From Clostridiales bacterium (lineage in GTDB: Bacteria > Bacillota > Clostridia > Christensenellales > Aristaeellaceae): a DNA stretch of 7,649 nt. Below the pieces are notes generated by a model. It was not told the origin of the DNA. It was given only the letters and a program-made list of their open reading frames with translations, and did no database searches. A program made the translations under genes and the position numbers. Shown piece after piece: positions 5,956 to 7,649 of the stretch; the stretch's first letter is position 1; every line of letters begins with the position of its first letter. The DNA lies in the NCBI GenBank assembly GCA_004552515.1, contig SFOF01000100.1, forward strand, positions 1-7,649. Reading direction: 5' to 3'.

Positions 5956-7352
5956 TAACGCGCGTTCATCCGCTGAACAGCTGCGAGCGCGTCGCCTTTG
6001 TGGTCAATCTGGCGCGCTATGACGGGCGCTGGCTCTTCGTGCGGCACAAGGCCCGCGCCACATGGGAAACGCCGGGCGGACACATTGAGCCGAATGAGAC
6101 GGCGCTTGAGGCCGCCGGACGCGAGCTTTACGAGGAAACGGGCGCGCTCGATTATGCGCTCACGCCGCTGTGCGATTATTCCGTGCAGCGCGAAAATGGC
6201 CTGTCCTACGGGCGTGTGTTTGCGGCCGATATAAGGACGCTCGGCCCGCTGCCCGAAAGCGAGATCGCCGAAACGCGCCTGTTCGACGCGCTGCCGGACG
6301 ATCTCACCTATCCCTTCATTACCCCAGGTCTGTACGACTTTTATAGAGGAGGAAACTACACTATGCTTCGAGTTGCAATGATCAGCAAATGGCACGTTCA
6401 CGCCGCCGGTTACGCCAAGTTTGTCCAGCAGCAGGGCGACGCCTGCATCACCTGCGTCTGGGACGAGCAGCCTGAGCGCGGCCGCGCCTGGGCGGAGGAG
6501 CTGGGCGTTCCCTTCGTCGAGGATTACGACGCGCTGCTGGCCCGCCCCGATGTGGACGCGGTGCTGATCGACACGCCCACCAATATGCACAAGGAGGTCA
6601 TGATCAAGGCCGCAAAGGCGCACAAGCACATCTTCACTGAAAAATGTATGTGCCTGAACGTCGCCGACTGCGATGAGGTCATCAAGGCGGTCGAGGAAGC
6701 CGGCGTGATCTTCACCATCAGCTTCCCGCAGCGCTGCTCCGGCCGCAATCTGTTCATCAAGCAGTGCATTGAGGACGGCACGCTGGGCGACGTCACGGTC
6801 ATGCGCGTGCGCAACTGCCACAACGGCGCGCTGGCCGGCTGGCTGCCCGATTACTGGTATGATCCTGAGACGACCGGCGGCGGCGCGATGATGGATCTGG
6901 GCGCGCACCCGATGTATCTGGCGCGCTGGCTGCTGGGCAAGCCCACCCGCATCCAGTCGATGTTCAACAATCTCACGCCGCATCCCGTCGAGGACAACTC
7001 GGTCTGCACGATCGAATTCGAAAACAAGGCGGTCGCCATTTCCGAAACCAGCCTGGTTTCGCCGATGACGCCGGCCATCCTCGAGGTGTACGGCACCAAG
7101 GGCGTCATCATGGCTGTGGATTCCAGCCTGCGCATCCGCACTGAGGATTCGATGAAGTATGTCAAGGACGGCTGGGTGGAAATTGACAAGTTCCCCGCCG
7201 ACCTGCCCGCGCCCATCCGCCAGTGGATCGACAGCATCCTTTACGGCAAGGAAGTGCGCTTCGGCCTTCAGGAGGGCCGCCAGCTGACCGAGCTGATGGA
7301 GAACGCCTACATCGCCGATAAAGAAAAGCGCGAGGTGGCTTTCGCGCGCTGA
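5952..7352 (+). CDS. Nudix hydrolase joined in frame to Gfo/Idh/MocA-type oxidoreductase
   Basis: One open frame of 466 residues. Residues 1-137 are a complete Nudix hydrolase, which cleaves a nucleoside diphosphate linked to another moiety. The Nudix box is intact: G43, E49, R57-E58, E61-E62 and G64, matching GX5EX7REUXEEXGU. Its end, LPDDLTYPFITPGLYDF, looks like a normal Nudix C-terminus. Residues 138-466 form an oxidoreductase described in the next gene entry. The ATG overlaps the branching enzyme stop (ATGA), with AAAGGA (5940-5945) six bases upstream, so translation is probably coupled. Joining these two domains is unusual. The junction contains AGGAGG and an ATG, so this may be two genes that lost the stop between them, or a single-base error in the sequence. 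The Nudix substrate is unknown; an 8-oxo-dGTP or sugar nucleotide role would be a guess. Confidence 0.75.
   Translation: MITRVHPLNSCERVAFVVNLARYDGRWLFVRHKARATWETPGGHIEPNETALEAAGRELYEETGALDYALTPLCDYSVQRENGLSYGRVFAADIRTLGPLPESEIAETRLFDALPDDLTYPFITPGLYDFYRGGNYTMLRVAMISKWHVHAAGYAKFVQQQGDACITCVWDEQPERGRAWAEELGVPFVEDYDALLARPDVDAVLIDTPTNMHKEVMIKAAKAHKHIFTEKCMCLNVADCDEVIKAVEEAGVIFTISFPQRCSGRNLFIKQCIEDGTLGDVTVMRVRNCHNGALAGWLPDYWYDPETTGGGAMMDLGAHPMYLARWLLGKPTRIQSMFNNLTPHPVEDNSVCTIEFENKAVAISETSLVSPMTPAILEVYGTKGVIMAVDSSLRIRTEDSMKYVKDGWVEIDKFPADLPAPIRQWIDSILYGKEVRFGLQEGRQLTELMENAYIADKEKREVAFAR
6347..6352 (+). promoter_or_regulatory. Internal ribosome site at the Nudix-oxidoreductase junction
   Basis: AGGAGG, a perfect Shine-Dalgarno sequence, lies ten bases before the in-frame ATG at 6363. 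It is the best ribosome site in this operon and sits exactly between the two domains, so separate initiation of the oxidoreductase is likely. Confidence 0.75.
6363..7352 (+). CDS. Gfo/Idh/MocA-family oxidoreductase, probable separate start
   Basis: Numbered from this ATG, the protein has 329 residues, the usual length for the family, whose members mostly oxidise or reduce sugars and inositols with NAD(P). The N-terminal Rossmann region spans about 1-125: an opening strand LRVAMIS, then VDAVLIDTPTNMH (64-76) and HIFTEKCMCLN (89-99). The C-terminal alpha/beta domain carries TTGGGAMMDLGAHPMYLARWLLGKP (170-194), containing the family's D-x-G-x-H pattern at D178 and H182. Two departures are visible. 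The GxGxxG loop is replaced by SKWHVHAAG, and the lysine motif reads EKC (93-95) rather than EKP. I recall a branch of the family with a similar loop (ISFAHxHA). The substrate cannot be told. A separate start is favoured by AGGAGG upstream and by the full domain length. Confidence 0.7.
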   Translation: MLRVAMISKWHVHAAGYAKFVQQQGDACITCVWDEQPERGRAWAEELGVPFVEDYDALLARPDVDAVLIDTPTNMHKEVMIKAAKAHKHIFTEKCMCLNVADCDEVIKAVEEAGVIFTISFPQRCSGRNLFIKQCIEDGTLGDVTVMRVRNCHNGALAGWLPDYWYDPETTGGGAMMDLGAHPMYLARWLLGKPTRIQSMFNNLTPHPVEDNSVCTIEFENKAVAISETSLVSPMTPAILEVYGTKGVIMAVDSSLRIRTEDSMKYVKDGWVEIDKFPADLPAPIRQWIDSILYGKEVRFGLQEGRQLTELMENAYIADKEKREVAFAR

Positions 7353-7423
7353 CGCTACGCATCCACACTATGCGCGCCGCGCAAAAGGCACCCACGCCGT
7401 GAATCAAATGAGGAGAGTCCAGA

Positions 7424-7442
7424 GAGGCCGCAGTGCGGCTTC
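7424..7442. repeat. Short palindrome downstream of the oxidoreductase
   Basis: GAGGCCGC (7424-7431) pairs with GCGGCTTC (7435-7442) around an AGT loop, eight pairs with one G-T. There is no T tract. It is the first of three hairpins in 7353-7649, a stretch with no convincing gene. Confidence 0.5.
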
Positions 7443-7465
7443 CACATTGGCTCTTTGGCGCAGGT

Positions 7466-7486
7466 TTGGGGGCGCGCAGCCCCCAA
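7466..7486. repeat. GC-rich palindrome, possibly a dispersed element
   Basis: TTGGGGGC (7466-7473) and GCCCCCAA (7479-7486) form a perfect eight-pair stem around GCGCA. With no T tract it is a poor terminator by itself. Its form recalls REP-like intergenic palindromes, but dispersal cannot be tested in one window. Confidence 0.5.
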
Positions 7487-7528
7487 CGGACTCCCCGCGG
7501 CATCATAACGAACAAGCACGCCATAACG

Positions 7529-7560
7529 AAAGAAGCGCCACTCGATACGGCGCTTCTTTT
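7529..7560 (+). terminator. Operon terminator, possibly bidirectional
   Basis: AAAGAAGCGCC (7529-7539) and GGCGCTTCTTT (7549-7559) form eleven perfect pairs around a nine-base loop, ending in TTCTTTT. On the minus strand the same stem ends in TTCTTTCG, so it could also stop transcription entering from the right. It lies 176 bases beyond the oxidoreductase stop codon. After it, 7563-7649 shows nothing recognisable. Confidence 0.8.
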
Positions 7561-7649
7561 CGTATAAACGGACTCCGGTCGTACTCCGTCGGGATCGCCA
7601 TAAAGAAACGTCCAATCCCAAAGTGAACCAACAAAGCAAGATAACCCAA

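Noticed and set aside
5808..6983. Minus-strand open frame (391 codons) opposite the Nudix-oxidoreductase ORF
   Set aside because: The plus-strand frame has intact Nudix and oxidoreductase motifs; the opposite frame has none.

Overview
The window looks like chromosomal DNA from a GC-rich Gram-positive anaerobe, probably a gut clostridium (Clostridia in the broad sense). This is inferred from strong AGGAG-type ribosome sites, sigma-A-like promoters, an ECF folate-type S component, a GH13_8-type branching enzyme and a two-helix 'W...LPPxGIxLLW' membrane anchor. No marker gene fixes the taxon. No tRNA, rRNA, CRISPR array, transposase or phage gene is visible.

Layout. Positions 1-195 hold a promoter (TTGACG, 17 bases, TATCCT) and a leader hairpin that ends just before the ribosome site of the first gene. 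Positions 196-2871 encode an 891-residue membrane-anchored protein: an acidic, tyrosine-rich N-terminus, two membrane helices, a Ser/Thr/Pro/Ala linker, then twelve copies of a module of about 42 residues. All twelve have exactly the pattern H-x4-C-x21-C-x2-C, which suggests one zinc site each. A strong terminator follows at 2883-2924. Positions 2925-3341 contain no convincing gene, but hold a probable folT terminator, a second palindrome and a consensus promoter that points into the 3' end of folT. Positions 3342-3887 (minus strand) encode a FolT-like ECF transporter S component that starts at TTG. A 79-base divergent spacer separates it from a plus-strand operon: glycogen branching enzyme (3967-5955), overlapping by ATGA with an ORF (5952-7352) that joins a complete Nudix hydrolase in frame to a complete Gfo/Idh/MocA-type oxidoreductase. 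The junction carries a ribosome site and ATG of its own. The last 300 bases hold two palindromes and a terminator.

How the genes fit together. The branching enzyme, Nudix and oxidoreductase reading frames are probably co-transcribed, but no glgC, glgA or glgP lies here, so a shared pathway is only suggested. The folate-type S component needs an energizing ECF module encoded elsewhere. The twelve-module protein forms its own transcription unit and is the most unusual object in the window; its function is unknown.
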